The notes beneath the pieces are model-generated. The model saw only the letters and a list, made by a program, of their open reading frames with translations. It was not told where the DNA came from and did not search any database. From Ricordea florida (Eukaryota; Cnidaria; Anthozoa; Corallimorpharia; Ricordeidae): a stretch of 64,000 nucleotides of DNA. The position numbers and the translations under genes are program-made. The stretch is taken from positions 8,151,097 to 8,215,096 of the forward strand of contig OX453278.1 of assembly GCA_949710005.1 (NCBI GenBank), written 5' to 3'. Shown in pieces: positions 23,411-35,242 of this stretch; the first letter of the stretch is position 1, and each line of letters opens with the position of its first letter.

Positions 23411-24211
23411 GTCATGTTGGTACTGTACTTTGGAATTCAGTCAAACTCTCTCACCTGTTTCTATCATGCAAACCCAAAGAACTCTTCTTTTTATATACCA
23501 CTAGTTTAATAAAATCAAGAGGAGTTGGCTTTTATATACACTAAAAAGACCATTGACAAATATATGTCTAAAACCTTTTTTTTCACGTTACCTTGTAATG
23601 TAAACATGTCCCTAACATTCAGCAAGTCTCTACTATACATGTATGACAGTTTTATGAATGCTGTCTTTAGGTAAACAAGTTGTTGACCAAGCTTTTGCAA
23701 ATTTCTGTCATCCCTTTGTCTCCATGTGCTTCTCTTCCACCTAAACCTCACTCACCTCATAAGTTTTGTCATATCTGCAAAAATTACAATAAGTGTTGTT
23801 GACACACAAAAAAGTCTGGGCTATGTTTGCAAAGATTAGTATTAGACCAATCAGCACACTCCTTACATTTATCAAATATTATTCAAGGTAATAAACATTG
23901 GCCAACCCGTCTAATAGAATTGTTGTTCATGCATCTAATAAATTCACAATTCAATTAATAGCAGCAAATTTTTAGAGGAATAAAGTATTGATCTACATGT
24001 TACAACCAAGAGCTACACTTTAAAAAAAAAGGATTCCTTGCCTTTAGGCATTATTTTCTTTCCAGAATTTCTGCAAGAAGAAAACTCCTAAATCTTTTCT
24101 GGGAATTCAGTATGGTTTCCCTGGCCTGGATTGATGTGAATATCAAATTAAAATTGAACTAAGGAAATTTTCTTTGCAGAGTATAAACAAACTTTCTTAA
24201 AACATGAAAGC

Positions 24212-27200
24212 TCACACTTCAGCCCATCCACTAACAGTTGATGACACAGCATACAAAACTATAGCATTACACAGTTTTAGTAACCATAAATGTGCCGGAA
24301 GTTTGAAAGAGAATGTATCGTAACACAAATTTTTGAACCCAGCCTCCTCTAAGAAGAACCAAGTTTGGCGGTTAACATGGCACCCACAAAATATGGCAGT
24401 CCAGAGTCCAGATGCCTCAAACAGCTGTTGAATGTAGCTCTTCAAAGAACCAGATGTATCTGTGATGATAATATCACAGGGTTAATTATAATTCACTCAA
24501 ATGTGATTGGTCAAAAAAACTGCAGTTATCGAACTGCTGTAATCAGACAGTTATATCAACCAATCATTTTTATTGCTCCTGACTAAGTAGACCAAACAAC
24601 ACAAGAAATAACTTACCTATGAAACCAAAATGTAGGAATTGAAAACAATTAGTTGATTAAATTGGTCCAAAAGAATATTATATTATCTATAAAACTGCAA
24701 TAGTTATGATGAACGGGTAGCATGAGTTTGTGAGGGGGGGAGGGGAGGGTGGGGGAGGGGTTGGGTTTCCAATACTTCTATATTGCAACGACAAAAGTAA
24801 AAACACCACAATCACGTCGTAAAACTGCACTTTAACAAGAGAACTGGAAGTGGCAGGAACCAAGTGAAAACAGTAGAAACGCAACAAGGCATACATATTT
24901 TCGACAATTAAGATGAGTTAAGAATTTGTCGCATTTCCAGTAATAAATATTCCCTCTCGATGTTTTGTAATCATCCAGAAAGTGCTATTTCAAATTAAGC
25001 TCGTCTGCTATTCATGGCAAGTTGGCTGAATGGTCAGCGGTTGATTTCATTCAAACAATTTGTTACGTCACTTCCGCTATTTCTGCTAACGCCGCCACAT
25101 CCGTCTACGCAGATTTCTGCTAACGCCGTTTCCCCCCTCTCCACAATGACTCATCCATTGCTTCGCAATGAATGAGTTAAAAGTAGGGCAAATCGGCACC
25201 ACTGCAAATCCTTACATCCCGCTGATAAGATAGATGTGGACTCCACTCAGTCTTCTCAGCATTAGGGAGTTTAAGAAACGATGATGGCTACGACTAGGAC
25301 AACCCCACAAGACAATAGGAAAAACAAAGACAGGTCTGCACGGACTCCCAATGTGGTTTTTTGGTTGCGTCGCATTATCAAAAGCCTTCGTATTATAGTT
25401 TTGCTCTTACAAGCATGTCTCTCAGAGATTTACCTCTTTTGTAAGATATGATTGGAGGCTTATTAAAAATTGTTTTCAGCAGAGGCTGATTTTCTATGGA
25501 ACTCCAGTTTTCCATCACGATTTTGTTAAGATTTTTTAATGCAGGGTGGTATGCAGTTACAAAAGGCAATAGTCTCTCTGCCGTTTTTTGTTTTTGGGGT
25601 TTAAGAGCCGATTGTCTTGAGTCAAAGATGACCTCTGACAGGGCCCTTTCTATATATTTCTTCGGATACCCGCGTGCTTCGAGGCGTCGTTTGAAGTTTG
25701 CAAGGCACTATTCGAATGTTTTTTTTTTTGAAGAGTTTGTTCTAAGCAGTCGTATTGCTTCGCCTTTGATAAAGCGTCTTTTTACCCCTGGAGGGTGGCA
25801 CGAAGTGAAATGGGTATATTGAAAGGTTTCGGTCGGCTTGTAGTGAGTTTTGATGTCCAGGATGGATTTTTCTATGAATCTCTGAGCCTGATTATCGGTG
25901 AACATTCACCGAGACGAAGTCGAGGTGAATATTCACCGATAATCACTGAGCCTGAGGCAAATAATTGTTTTAGTATAAATACACAGGTGATTATTTCAAA
26001 AAAAGAAAAGAAAAAGCACTGTACAACACGAAAAAAGTTTATTTCATCACAAGCGTGCGAACGACTGACAGCCATTTTGTTCGTCGAGGTTATTATCGGC
26101 TGATAATCCGAGATAGCGAACCAATCAGAGCGCGCGACTTTGTATATATAATCACCTGAGTATTTATACTACGTAGTATTATTTACTGTAGCAAATATAC
26201 CTACCTAGGACATGCTCCAAGAAAAAAAATTTTCCACCCTAATGAAATAAATAATAAAGACAAGGTTACAGTTAGTTGGTTCAGGCATTCAGAATGACAT
26301 ACATTAAATTTATCATTCAAGTAATAATAGAAGTACATGTACAATAGCATGTTCCTCATGCAAAACTATTTTCACTTCTTGTAGTGGGTGGAGGGCAACC
26401 TGTTGGTATTTTGTTTTGCAAATTATGCTTTCCATCCTGTGTGGAGTAGTTGGAATGGGGTGTGGCATACAGAAGTTCCAAAACCACATACTGTTCAACG
26501 AAAACTACACTAAGACAATCAGTAGAGTCGATTGTATTTAATCACTTGGCTCACTTGTATTCACTCGTTACAGCAGTTGTGCAAGAGCTACTCTCTTAAA
26601 CATGGAAAGGAACGCTCGATTTCATACTAGTATACATTAGATATGCTTGGTTGTTGCTAAGCGATAATCAGAAAAAGGTCAATCAATTCTTGCAGCTAAA
26701 GTGTTCATTGTCTCATATACTCCAGACCCAATTTAAACATCGGTGTTACTATATTGTAACGTAACCTGAAGTCTCCGACACACTAGTATGTGTTCAGGGA
26801 TACACATTTCAATAGTGATATGGTACGGGGATACACATATCACTAGTGATATGTGTATCCCCGGTGGGGGTACATAAAATACTGATTTACGACAATCAGA
26901 CAAAGTGGCGGATGATTTGCTTCCCTGCTAACAGAGGTCTCTCATGGACCGTGAGAGACCTCTGTTAGCAGGGAAACAATTATCGTTGTATGAAAGAAGG
27001 AGATAAGAGACCATCTTATGAGCTACTGCCAAACTTAGAGGCTAGAGTTCAGTGAATGTGGGAAATAAATAAGAGAAGAAATGTTACAAAGAAAAAGGTA
27101 ATTGATTGTTTCAAATTGTTTATCACTTATTGGCTTGTGTGAGCTTTTTGGCACGGCTCGTACTCGACGTCTTTGTGAGGAATAGTTGTAAGTTTTATAG

Positions 27201-30200
27201 TAGTGAAAACAACCATTAATACTGCGATTACTACTGCGATTACTATATTTCTGTTGAACCCCAATCGAGAAGACTTCATTGCCTTGAGCGGCTTTATTAT
27301 AGGTTTTAAATTTTAAATTTAAAAATTGCCCAGAGTTAGGCTCAGGGTTCGTATACTGTCGTCACTGCATTAGATGAACTGTAACAGAGATACGGTGGGA
27401 AGAGAGGCAAGGTGGGCACAGAGAACCAGTGAGCGCAAAGGAACAGTAAGCACAGAGGGACAGTGAAAACAGAGGGGTAGTAGGCACAGAGGAACGGTAG
27501 GCACAGAGGAACAGTAGTCAAAGAGGAAATATGGGCACAGAGGAACAGTATAGGTACAGAGGAATCGTCAGATCATCGTCCACAAGCCATGAGCCCAGAA
27601 TTATTCCTATGAAGCAACTACTGAAACATTTAGTTGCTGAGATATTTGTACAGCGTACTGATGTGCTTGTTTTATGTTTAATACGAAAAAGCCAATTTTA
27701 TTATTCCAAAGTAATTTTCAAATTTCCATGAGAAATAGTGCATATATATTTATTGACGCCTGATAGCAATGTCATTTGGGACTGTTCATTATTTATGGTT
27801 GGGGGGAGGGGAGGGGGGCGGTGATTTTTTAACCAACTTACGCAGATTAAAAATGTACCCCTTCTCAAAAATTTCCCCCCTCCCCCCCCCCCACAGTTTA
27901 TGCCACTGGCCCGAAACAAAGCTCAATTTAATATATCTGCAAAACGGCAACAAAAGGGTTGAAACAACGGATTCTAAGAGGTTACCCCCATCGATTCTAC
28001 TGTATTTAAAAAAACACAACCCCATCTCCCTTGGTTTTGAAAATTTTATTCCCCCCCCCAAACTATATCCCAGGCATGTCAAATCAGCCTTCCAGCCTGA
28101 CAGTGCATTGCTTGCAGGGATTTCCCACGATCCAGGTTGTTACGGTTTCCCAAAATTGTGATTCTGTATGTTAAAGAAGGGAGGATCATCTTGAAGTGAA
28201 GGTCAAGATCTAGAAGTGATTTTCTCTTTAGAAAAGAGTACTTTTTCAAAAAATTCATGTTTATGTTCAATTCTTCCTTAATAAATATATTAACCCTAAC
28301 CATATCTTCAGATGAACCGAGAACAAAGCTTTTGAGATGAACATCCCACGAACCCTGTTTTAAATTCTCCTGCAATAGTTCTTCTGCAAATGGATTCGGG
28401 TCCACGCCTATGAGAGAAGTACCAGGATAAAAGCGAAAGTTTGAACCTTCACCGATTCCAATCTCCAGAACATCGCCCTCCTCCTTTTCCAAACTCTGCA
28501 AGATGGCTGAAAATTCTTCGTTTCGCCGGCTCTATTAATTCTTGAACTGGCTCGTATTTCACGACGTTGAATTCGAAAGAGGTGAACCATTTTCTGTAAC
28601 GCTTAGTAGCAAATACGGCGAGAAGAGCTTTCTTCCAAAGGATAGCTGCGAGAAGAACTGAAAGTATGGAGGCAAACAGTGATCCAGTTGTGAGCTCCAT
28701 CTTCTTAAAAGCAAATCCTCCGGACCGAGCCTTCCACTGCTAGAAAGAAGCCCTGGGTACGATAGTGCGCATTGGCGAAAACTTTCGCGGGAAAAGTGAC
28801 GAGTTGAAACTTGAAAATCTCAATGTTTCTTGGGAACGGCGGGAAAAACTTTTGAGTATAAATACGCAATCGTAAAACTAATAATTTCTCATTCTACAAA
28901 TCTGTTCTTTCAAAATATCTCAGACAGAAATATCTCCTATGTTTTAGCAAAGTATAATAGACAGAAATGTCTTTGTTTCCCTAAACAATTTTATTGTCGA
29001 AAAGGAAAATTACGGCACGTGAAGTGTCACGTTGTGTGACTGTTATGTAACTTCTCGTTATGTTATTTCCGCGAGTATCGTGAAATTTAATCTTGTCAGT
29101 TACGTTGATTGACAGTCTTAGCACATGTTGGATCTCAGTATTGGAATCTAATGCTCTCCAAGTCGAGGAGGACGTGTATGCCGTTGATTGACAGTCTTAG
29201 CACATGTTGGATCTCAGTATTGGAATCTAATGCTCTCCAAGTCGGGGAGGACGTGTTATTTGTGACTGTTTTTCTTTTTATAATGTCTTTTGGAATGAAA
29301 TTAAGTTTGAATTACAATCACTTGACAAAAGTAGTAAAACAGCATCACGTTGGTCAGAAACACTACAAAATGGATGTAAATGTTGTCGAAATCGTGGCCC
29401 ACGTTGGGGGATACACACTACAGACAAAGTCATCCTGTAAATTTGTGTGTTTTGTATCGCCTCGTTCTCCTTGATAATGAGTCATAATCATCATGGCATT
29501 GACTCAGAGAAAAATGCATCAATGGCTATACTGTGAGTGAGGCCCCATTAGGGGTTTTAGGAATACAGGATATTTGCGAAAAAAAATATAGGGATACGGA
29601 ATATTTCGGGGAAAAATTATAGGGATACGGGATATTTCGGGGAAAAATTATAGGGATACGGGATATTTAGAAAAGAGATAGCGGGATATCGAACGTCAAA
29701 GTTTTTTTTTGACAGAATAAAACAGGTTAATTGATCAATATGAAAGACGCGAAAAGTAAAAAAAAGTACTTGAAAATGTGAATTAATGTATTTCCCTAAG
29801 AAAAAACATTGTAGTCATCCTTCAAACCCTATTTGCACTCGATTTCTATTTTAAAAGTATGAAACCGCACCGGAAAATGTGTTTTACATTATTTGGTAAT
29901 CGGACTTATCACATGCAGTGACATCATCAGTATTAACTTGAATTATATGGATACAAACTACAGGAATTAATGGGATACGGGATATTCAGATCCCCCCTAA
30001 TGGGGCCTCGTGAGTCCAAAGCATATAGAGTTAATCTGAAAATCTTTATTCTCTTGTGTCCTCTGGTTCTGTCGTCTGTCCTCTTGTGTCCTCTGGTTCT
30101 GTTATTCACGTTGTTATTGCTGATGGCAGTTTACAAATCGCAGAAGCAAATGCTATCCATTTCTTTGGAGGGTAGGGGGGTAGAGGATACGCATATTACT

Positions 30201-30971
30201 GGCAGCCATACTGGAGGGGATACAAATATGGCTAGTGATATGTGTGAAACCGTATTAACCCCTACTTCATTATGCATGCATGTTGTAGCTGAATGAGGTT
30301 TTAAGGGTGTTGCACTTGTAACCATTTCTTGTTTTCGAAGAAGAAAGCAGTTCGGCCACAGCATTAAATAGTAGGTGCCTCTGTTAGATCATTAACTTAA
30401 CTTACTATACACAAGTCGTAAAATAACACCTACGCACCGGTTTCAGAACTCTTTTCACTTCTCGCAGAGTGTCGCGCAATTGACTGACCGTCATTGAGCA
30501 CAGCACAAACGTACAAACCACGGCAGCGACTGACTGGTCTGGTATTCCACTCGCTCCCTTTGGTCTCATATCTTCAGACGAACCGAGAACAAAGCTTTTG
30601 AGATGAACATCCCACGAACCCTGTTTTAAATTCTCCTGCAATAGTTCTTCTGCAAATGGATTCGGGTCCACGCCTATGAGAGAAGTACCAGGCGGATAAA
30701 AGCGAAAGTTTGAACCTCCACCGATTCCAATCTCCAGAACATCGCCCTCCTCCTTTTCCAAACTCTTTGCAAGATGGCTGAAAATTCTTCGTTTCGCCGG
30801 CTCTGTTAATTCTTGAATTGGCCCGTTTATCATGAAGTTCAATTCAAAAGAGGTCAACCATTTTCTGTAACGCTTAGTAGCAAGTACGGCGAAAAGAGCT
30901 TTCTTGCAAAGGATAGCTACAAGAAGAACTGAAAATATGGAGGCAAACAGTGATCCCGCTGTGAGCTCCAT
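24212..30971 (-). CDS. Gene C: METTL7/TMT1-like methyltransferase, three exons
   Basis: Minus-strand exons 30971-30438 (534 nt), 26238-26205 (34 nt) and 24459-24212 (248 nt) join in phase to 271 residues. The N-terminal anchor spans about 5-31. Motif I is E80-IGIGGG86, motif II ends VDPNP with D102, and VVCTFVLCS is at 151-159. The microexon gives GGKFFFLEHVL, and the last exon runs from DTSGSLKSYIQQ to SGWAEV. Donors are GTGCGTAG and GTAGGT; acceptors end in AG. The 4.2-kb first intron holds a broken copy of exon 1 (28301-28700), a MITE and palindromes; the second holds a Penelope fragment. Another open exon 1 lies further upstream at 45859-45326. Linking these exons over 6.8 kb is an inference from phase, order and family structure. 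Confidence 0.8.
25390..25905 (-). mobile_element. Penelope-like RT fragment in intron 2 of gene C
   Basis: The minus strand reads LDIKTHYKPTETFQYTHFTS, then CHPPGVKRRFIKGEAIRLLR. After one frame break it continues RRLEARGYPKKYIERALSEV and ISYKRGKSLRDMLVRAKL. This is the C-terminal region of coral Penelope-type RT proteins as I recall them. It is broken and truncated. Confidence 0.65.
25880..26185. mobile_element. MITE with hairpin next to the gene C microexon
   Basis: The left part holds an inverted repeat (GATTATCGGTGAACATTCAC and its complement, 25890-25943). The right part has GGTTATTATCGGCTGATAAT and ends about 20 bp from the donor of the microexon. No coding capacity. Confidence 0.6.
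26827..26862. repeat. Perfect 36-bp palindrome
   Basis: GGGGATACACATATCACT is followed directly by its exact reverse complement. A related phrase occurs at 30190-30245. It lies in intron 1 of gene C. Confidence 0.9.
26921..26975. repeat. Perfect 24-bp-stem hairpin
   Basis: TTCCCTGCTAACAGAGGTCT plus CTCA pairs exactly with 26952-26975 across a 7-nt loop. It is 58 bp from the palindrome at 26827 and may be part of the same foldback element. Confidence 0.9.
27405..27575. repeat. Short degenerate tandem repeat
   Basis: About ten imperfect units of GGCACAGAGGAACAGTA, varying in length. Intronic in gene C. Confidence 0.7.
27775..28080. repeat. G-run and C-run low-complexity element
   Basis: It starts GGGACTGTTCATTATTTATG with a G-rich stretch and continues with long C-runs at 27877-27892 and 28052-28060. 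It resembles one side of the GGGACC-type MITEs, but no clean right end was found. Confidence 0.45.
28301..28700 (-). pseudogene. Broken first exon of the METTL7-like family
   Basis: It is nearly identical to exon 1 of gene C from its ATG (28700-28698). A 2-nt deletion at about 28497 shifts the frame before SAM motif I, a codon is missing at the YPPG region, and homology ends after GAAGATATG at 28301, before the catalytic core is complete and before the normal donor. It carries its own copy of the upstream flank (28701-29538). It is a dead partial duplicate within intron 1 of gene C. Confidence 0.85.
29102..29255. repeat. Tandem 79-bp duplication in the shared flank
   Basis: GTTGATTGACAGTCTTAGCA through GGAGGACGTG occurs twice here, but once in the paralogous flanks at 31373 and 46258. 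Confidence 0.8.
29539..30009. mobile_element. MITE with 6-bp target duplication GTGAGT
   Basis: Inverted ends GAGGCCCCATTAGGGG and CCCCTAATGGGGCCTC bound 471 bp rich in GGGATACGGGATATT. GTGAGT flanks both sides (29533-29538, 30010-30015). The paralogous sequence at 31728-31745 reads straight through one GTGAGT, a precise empty site. A relative is at 51565-51942. Confidence 0.9.
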
Positions 30972-30999
30972 CTTCTTACAAACACATCCTCCCGACCGA

Positions 31000-31770
31000 G
31001 CCTTCCACTGCTAAAAAGAAGCCCTGGGTACGATAGTGCGCATTGGCGAAAACTTTCGCCGGAAAAAAGACGAGTTGAAACTTGAAAATCTTGTTTCTTG
31101 GGAACGGCGGGAAAAAATTTTGAGTATAAATACGCAATCGTAAAACTAATAATTTCTCATTCTACAAATCTGTTCTTTCAAAATATCTCGGACAGAAATA
31201 TTTCCTATGTTATACCAAAGTACTGATAGACAGAAATGTCTTTGTTTCCCTAAACAATTTAATTGTCGAAAAGAAAAATTACGGCACGTGAAGTGTCACG
31301 TTGTGCGATTGTTATGTAACGGCTCGTTATGTTATTTACGCGAGTATCGTGAAATTTAATCTTGTCAGTTACGTTGATTGACAGTCTTAGCACATGTTGG
31401 ATCTCAGTATTGGAATCTAATGCTCTCCAAGTCGGGGAGGACGTGTATGCCCTCTATTTGTGACTGTTTTTCTTTTTATAATGTCTTTTGGAATGAAATT
31501 AAGTTTGAATTACAATCACTTGACAAAAGTAGTAAAACAGCACCACGTTGGTCAGAAACGCTGAAAAATGGATGCAAATGTTGTCGAAATCGTGGCCCAC
31601 GTTGGGGGATACACACTACAGACAACTCAGCCTCTCAATTTGTGTGTTTTGTATCGCCTCGTTCTCCTTGATAATGAGTCATAATCATCATGGCATTGAC
31701 TCAGAGAAAAATGCATCAATGGCTATACTGTGAGTCCAAAGCATATAGAGTTAATATGAAAATCTTTATT
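31000..31770. promoter_or_regulatory. 5' flank of gene C, present in three copies
   Basis: This flank is shared with 28701-29538 and 45860-46302 (for example TTGAGTATAAATACGCAATC and ACGGCACGTGAAGTGTCACG). A TATAAATA at about 31123 lies 150 bp upstream of the ATG and is conserved in all three, a reasonable TATA-box candidate on either strand. Promoter identity is inferred. Confidence 0.4.
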
Positions 31771-31890
31771 ACCTCCGCCAAGGAGGTTATGTTTTCACGC
31801 CTGTTTGTTTGTTTGTTTATTTGTTTGTCTGTCTGTTAATCGCTTTACGCAAAACTAATTAAAGGATTTGCACCAAATTTGGTGGAAAGT
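31770..31890. repeat. CCTCCGCCAAGGAGGTTATG repeat with GTTT microsatellite
   Basis: This phrase and the following GTTTGTTTGTTTG tract form a repeat seen in many invertebrate genomes. Here it is fused to the 5' end of the LINE ORF. Confidence 0.5.
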
Positions 31891-34079
31891 TGAAGTTTGG
31901 AAATCGAAGTTTATCACTCCAGAAATCCGGAGAGAAATAGCAGAACGAAACCGGCTAAAGAAAAAGTTTAACAGATCACGTAACCATAGTGACTGGGAGA
32001 GCTATCGCCTTGCGCGAAACAAAGTTGTCAGTATGAGAAGGAAATCTATACGGAAACATTTTGAGAAGCTGTGTTTAGACAAGTATGCAGATCAAAAGAA
32101 GTTTTGGTGCGCCATAAAGCCTTATGTTAACTCCCGCAAGAATGTAAACAATAGTGGAGTCACATTAAAGGAGGGCGACAAAATCATTAGGAATCCACAA
32201 GAGGTGGCCGAAACATTTAACGAATTTTTCACCAGCTCTACTCAAAGTACAAAGGAACTAAATCTAAATGATCATCCAGCCGATTTGTCGCACATACCAA
32301 ATAACTTAACAAATAGGCCCAATGTGTTGATAAGCAACACGAATCCAACAGAAGTTTATGAGGTAATGAGGAATGTTAAACCAAATAAGGCTACGGGATG
32401 TGACGGGATCCCTCCACGAGCAGTCAAAGAATCGATGGAGGTTTTGCGCTGTCCTCTTAGTACACTGATAAATCATGTTTTCACTTCCACTAAAATACCA
32501 CAACAGTGGAAACTTGGTGAGGTGACTCCAGTTCTCAAAAAGGATTGCAGCCTAATGAAAACCAACTATCGACCTGTAACGATTCTGCCTGCTTTTTCGA
32601 AAGTTTTCGAAAGACTTGTACATCACCGAATAAGCCCACATTTTGAAGGAATTTATCATAAATATGTGTTTGCTTACAGGAAACATCATGGTTGTGACAC
32701 AGCACTTCTAAGCTTAACCGAACAATGGAAGAAAGAAATTGATGATAACAAAACGATCGGACTGGTCTCTATGGATTTGTCGAAGGCTTTTGACACCTTA
32801 CCTCACGAACTTATTGTTTTGAAACTGAAAGAATATGGAGCTGACGAAGCAACAACTGCCCTGATAAGGGATTACTTATCAAATCGATTCCAAAGAGTGA
32901 GACTGGGGGACACACTTTCGAATTGGCAATCAATATGTAACGTGTCCCTCAAGGATCTATTCTCGGCCCCCTTATTATTCAACATCTTTATGAATGACCT
33001 TTCATATGTTATTAAGGAGAGTACGCTGTCTACTTATGCTGACGACACACAAATCTTTTACGCAGATAATGGCCTTCCTAGAGTTGAAGAAACCATTAAC
33101 ACTGATCTTGCTAGTGCTGATAAATGGTTCGCGCAAAATGGAATGAAAAGGAACAGTTCAAAATATCAGGCGATGGTGTTGGGAAAAAACAAAGGAGCCG
33201 AGCTGGCGTTCAAATGTGACGAGTCACAAGTTCCTATTTCCAAAACAATGGAACTTCTTGGCGTAACAATTGATGACAAATTGAATTTCGAAAACCACAT
33301 CGCTAAAATATGTAGAAAAGTCAGTCAACAAATTGCTGTACTAAAAAGGATGCAGAAACTGTTGCCTTTCGAGACTAGGAGGGACCTTTACAAGGCTTTC
33401 ATATTGCCGCACTTTAACTACTGTTCCGAAACGTGGCACTTTTGTAGTAAGAAGTCAGCTGACAAGTTAGAGATGGTAAACAAACGAGCGCTCCGTTTCG
33501 TTTTCAGGGAAAAATCCACGCCTTATGAGGAACTATTAAAGCGTATTGGTCTCCCAAGTCTCCGCGAACAACGGTTAGCGAAAATATTGTCCACAGTTTT
33601 TAAGATATTAGCCAGCGTTGCCGGACCTGCAAGCTTACGTGATTTCATTACAGTAAGGCGCTCCACTTATAACCTCAGAGGCAACACAATTGTAGACCTT
33701 CCAAAAGTAAAATCAACAACTTATGGCTTAAGATCGTGGAGATATGCTGCATCGAAAATGTGGAACTCTCTACCAGACGAAACAAGAAAGATAAAAACAT
33801 ATACCGTTTTTAAGAACAATTTAAGAACATTAAACCTTACGGGACTTTGACCGAGAAGTGTGACAATTGAATACAATTTTTACTATTTTACTGTTTTTAA
33901 TAATATTTTTTATATTTTTATATTTTATTCTTAGTTAGCTTAAATTAATTTATACACTTCCAAGAAGTTTATATTTTTCTAGTTTGTATTTTTATTTCGT
34001 GGCGCACCTGCAAACTAGCTTTTTAGCTAAGCGTGCTGACCACGTTAATAAAGATTGATTGATTGATTGATTGATTGGT
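31868..34079 (+). mobile_element. L2/CR1-like LINE, RT ORF (660 aa) with 3' UTR and GATT tail
   Basis: The frame at 31868-33850 covers a non-LTR reverse transcriptase without its upstream endonuclease. Motif A is SMDLSKAFDTLPHE with D303, motif C is YADD at 390-393, and the C-terminus has YNLRGN and MWNSLP. Between them the normal (R/G)VPQGSILGP motif is out of frame, and the ORF instead reads CNVSLKDLFSAP. One base is lost before it and one C is gained after it, so the frame recovers. The RT is therefore probably inactive despite an open ORF. The 3' end is a GATT microsatellite (34060-34079). 5' truncation is typical of target-primed insertion. Confidence 0.85.
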
Positions 34080-34320
34080 CGCAAATATACCCAGGAGCAA
34101 TCGATTAAAATTTGCGATTTATCCGGATTAAACTTCGGATCTCAGATCCAGAATAGACGCTCTCGGGAGCGTTCACTCGGGCTACACTTGATAATACGGC
34201 GTCGAACAAAGGTGAATGTCAGTTTACGCCTAAGTTTTGTATATATTGTATACTATATGGCTGGTTCCACGACCGCAAAAAACCTACGAGACCGTATATC
34301 GCACCGCAATTCTTGTATAG

Positions 34321-35220
34321 AGGGGTATAGAATGGTAAATCCGAGACGCGCCGAGACGCCGAGACCCTCGTTAAAAAATCCGAGACCGAGACTCTGCGAA
34401 TTAAAAATCCGAGCTCAAGACGCCGCAAATTAAAAATCTGAGTTCATTACCGGCTATTACCATCTCGTGACTGTTTACAGCGAGAGCCTTGTGTTCTGTA
34501 CGACATATGGTACATCCATTTAATCCTTTGAAGGTCACGCGCCATGTAAGACTCTGTTCATCATACCCTGGGGGCCCTTAGGTCATTACGCAACACTTAC
34601 TATCCCACGTGAAACTTCAGAAGCTGGTTGCCTCAAAATGGTACGTATGTCTTTTGCTACTTCAGCGTAATAAAAACAACAACAAGAACAGAACAAGTGT
34701 GATGCTATGAGTAATGTTGTCGATATTACATTCGCTTGATATTCGGAACAATTTAAAGCCATGACATGCATTTCTAAATTACTGTAACTTTTAAATTATA
34801 TTTTAGTATGATATATTTGCCCGAAGAGAATTTTGAGTATAATACGAAATGTTTCGGTACATTTATAAGCACTAATAGTACAAGCAAGAGAAATACGTGT
34901 ATGGAAAAGGAAAATTAACTCGTGAATATGCACCCTACGAGTAAAGATACGATGTTAAGTCGTTTATCATGCATTGTTATTCGTTGTGCTGCTGTTGTTG
35001 CTATATAAGGTTGCGCTCAGCTTGTGAAGTTTCAATCCAAATACATTTTCGCTTGACTTGCGAGACTCTGAGCCTCGCATTTTAAAAATTCGAGATTTCG
35101 AGACCTGTTTTTTTTTTGCGAGCTCGAGATTCCGAGACTCTAGTTTGTGACGCCGAGATTTCGAGACCCACTTTAAATTTGCCGAGACTTATTTTTTTAC
35201 AGGGACCATTCTATACCCCT
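34321..35220. mobile_element. TIR element with CGAGAC subterminal repeats
   Basis: Ends AGGGGTATAGAATGGT (34321) and its perfect complement (35205-35220) are 900 bp apart. Both flanks inside carry many short CCGAGAC/CGAGATT motifs. No transposase frame, so non-autonomous. Confidence 0.75.
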
Positions 35221-35242
35221 TCTAAGGTTCTACAGAAATTTC

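Larger units (their letters stand above)
22190..24211. other. Region between convergent genes B and C
   Basis: It aligns with the flank of gene A (15977-17639) and contains an extra foldback insertion (22612-22968) and the LINE remnant (23090-23410). The 3' ends of B and C face each other across it. Confidence 0.6.

Noticed and set aside
24475-24580. Extra exon upstream of the gene C last exon
   Set aside because: The phase-1 acceptor at 24460 already joins to the microexon; this stretch is a small inverted repeat.
28268-28302. TTAACCCTAACC as telomere-like repeat (also near 54070)
   Set aside because: Only one to two units; not an array.
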